Assembly: GCA_964473355.1 (NCBI GenBank)
Contig: CAYYOS010000056.1
Coordinates: forward strand, 1-14,937
Direction of reading: 5' to 3'
DNA length: 14,937 nt
DNA from: CAYYOS01 sp964473355
GTDB lineage: Bacteria > Pseudomonadota > Gammaproteobacteria > Burkholderiales > REEB80
The position numbers and the translations under genes are program-made. Below, one piece after another: positions 14,885 to 14,937 of the stretch. Below the pieces are notes generated by a model. It saw only the letters and a list, made by a program, of their open reading frames with translations, did no database searches and was not told where the DNA came from. Every line of letters begins with the position of its first letter. Position 1 is the first letter of the stretch.

Positions 14885-14937
14885 GAGATTGCTTGTGCCA
14901 AAAACGCTTTGACCTCGCGTCTCTATCGCGTTAGAAA

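Noticed and set aside
14885..14900. Sigma54-like TGGCAC on the minus strand just upstream of the RsbR-like gene
   Set aside because: The -12 position reads ATCTC with no TTGC match, and the start codon would lie too close.
1..14937. CRISPR arrays, insertion sequences, tRNA or rRNA genes
   Set aside because: No regularly spaced repeats, transposase-like proteins, tRNA cloverleaf sequences or rRNA segments were noticed on either strand.

Overview
The window looks like a chromosomal segment of a gammaproteobacterium. The evidence is the glnK-amtB pair, the ubiK-comM pair, a TorF-type porin and a tandem glycine riboswitch. All are typical of that class, but none fixes a genus. The left third (1-4922) is core genome. 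The right two thirds (4935-14937) is an accessory block of membrane glycosyltransferase-like proteins, a lipid-linked arabinose pathway and two stressosome-like STAS proteins.

Left third. At 1-165 (minus) lies a two-aptamer glycine riboswitch whose regulated gene is outside the window; a sigma70-type promoter sits just upstream of it. Next on the minus strand is an apparent operon torF - glnK - amtB (2946 down to 341), ending in a clear intrinsic terminator (274-303). It starts from an excellent sigma54 promoter (3011-3026), with a consensus NtrC enhancer palindrome about 95 bp upstream and a degenerate second site exactly 32 bp further. This is therefore a nitrogen-limitation operon: an outer-membrane porin, a PII sensor and an ammonium channel. 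Divergently on the plus strand, ubiK (ubiquinone accessory factor) overlaps comM (Mg-chelatase-like AAA+ helicase) by 4 nt.

Right two thirds. On the minus strand, 14884 down to 8657, six genes are overlapping or tightly spaced: an RsbR-like STAS protein, an RsbS-like STAS protein, a HAD phosphatase-UbiA prenyltransferase fusion, a DprE1-like FAD oxidase, a DprE2-like SDR reductase and an AftB-like GT-C glycosyltransferase. The last four match, step for step, the mycobacterial route to decaprenyl-phospho-arabinofuranose and its use: transfer of 5-phosphoribose to polyprenyl phosphate, dephosphorylation, 2'-epimerisation by oxidation and reduction, then transfer by a GT-C enzyme on the periplasmic side. 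Two further polytopic membrane proteins flank the block, one on plus (7119-8660) and one on minus (4935-6908). Both have GT-C-like features but no assignable substrate.

The most interesting reading is a Gram-negative D-arabinofuranose donor and transfer system whose acceptor is unknown, placed in one transcription unit with a stressosome-like RsbR/RsbS pair that lacks an RsbT kinase in view. The RsbS-like protein appears to have lost its phosphoacceptor serine. The DprE1-like protein has alanine where the benzothiazinone-target cysteine lies in Mycobacterium tuberculosis. Alignments to mycobacterial and Bacillus proteins were made from memory of those sequences and need confirming.
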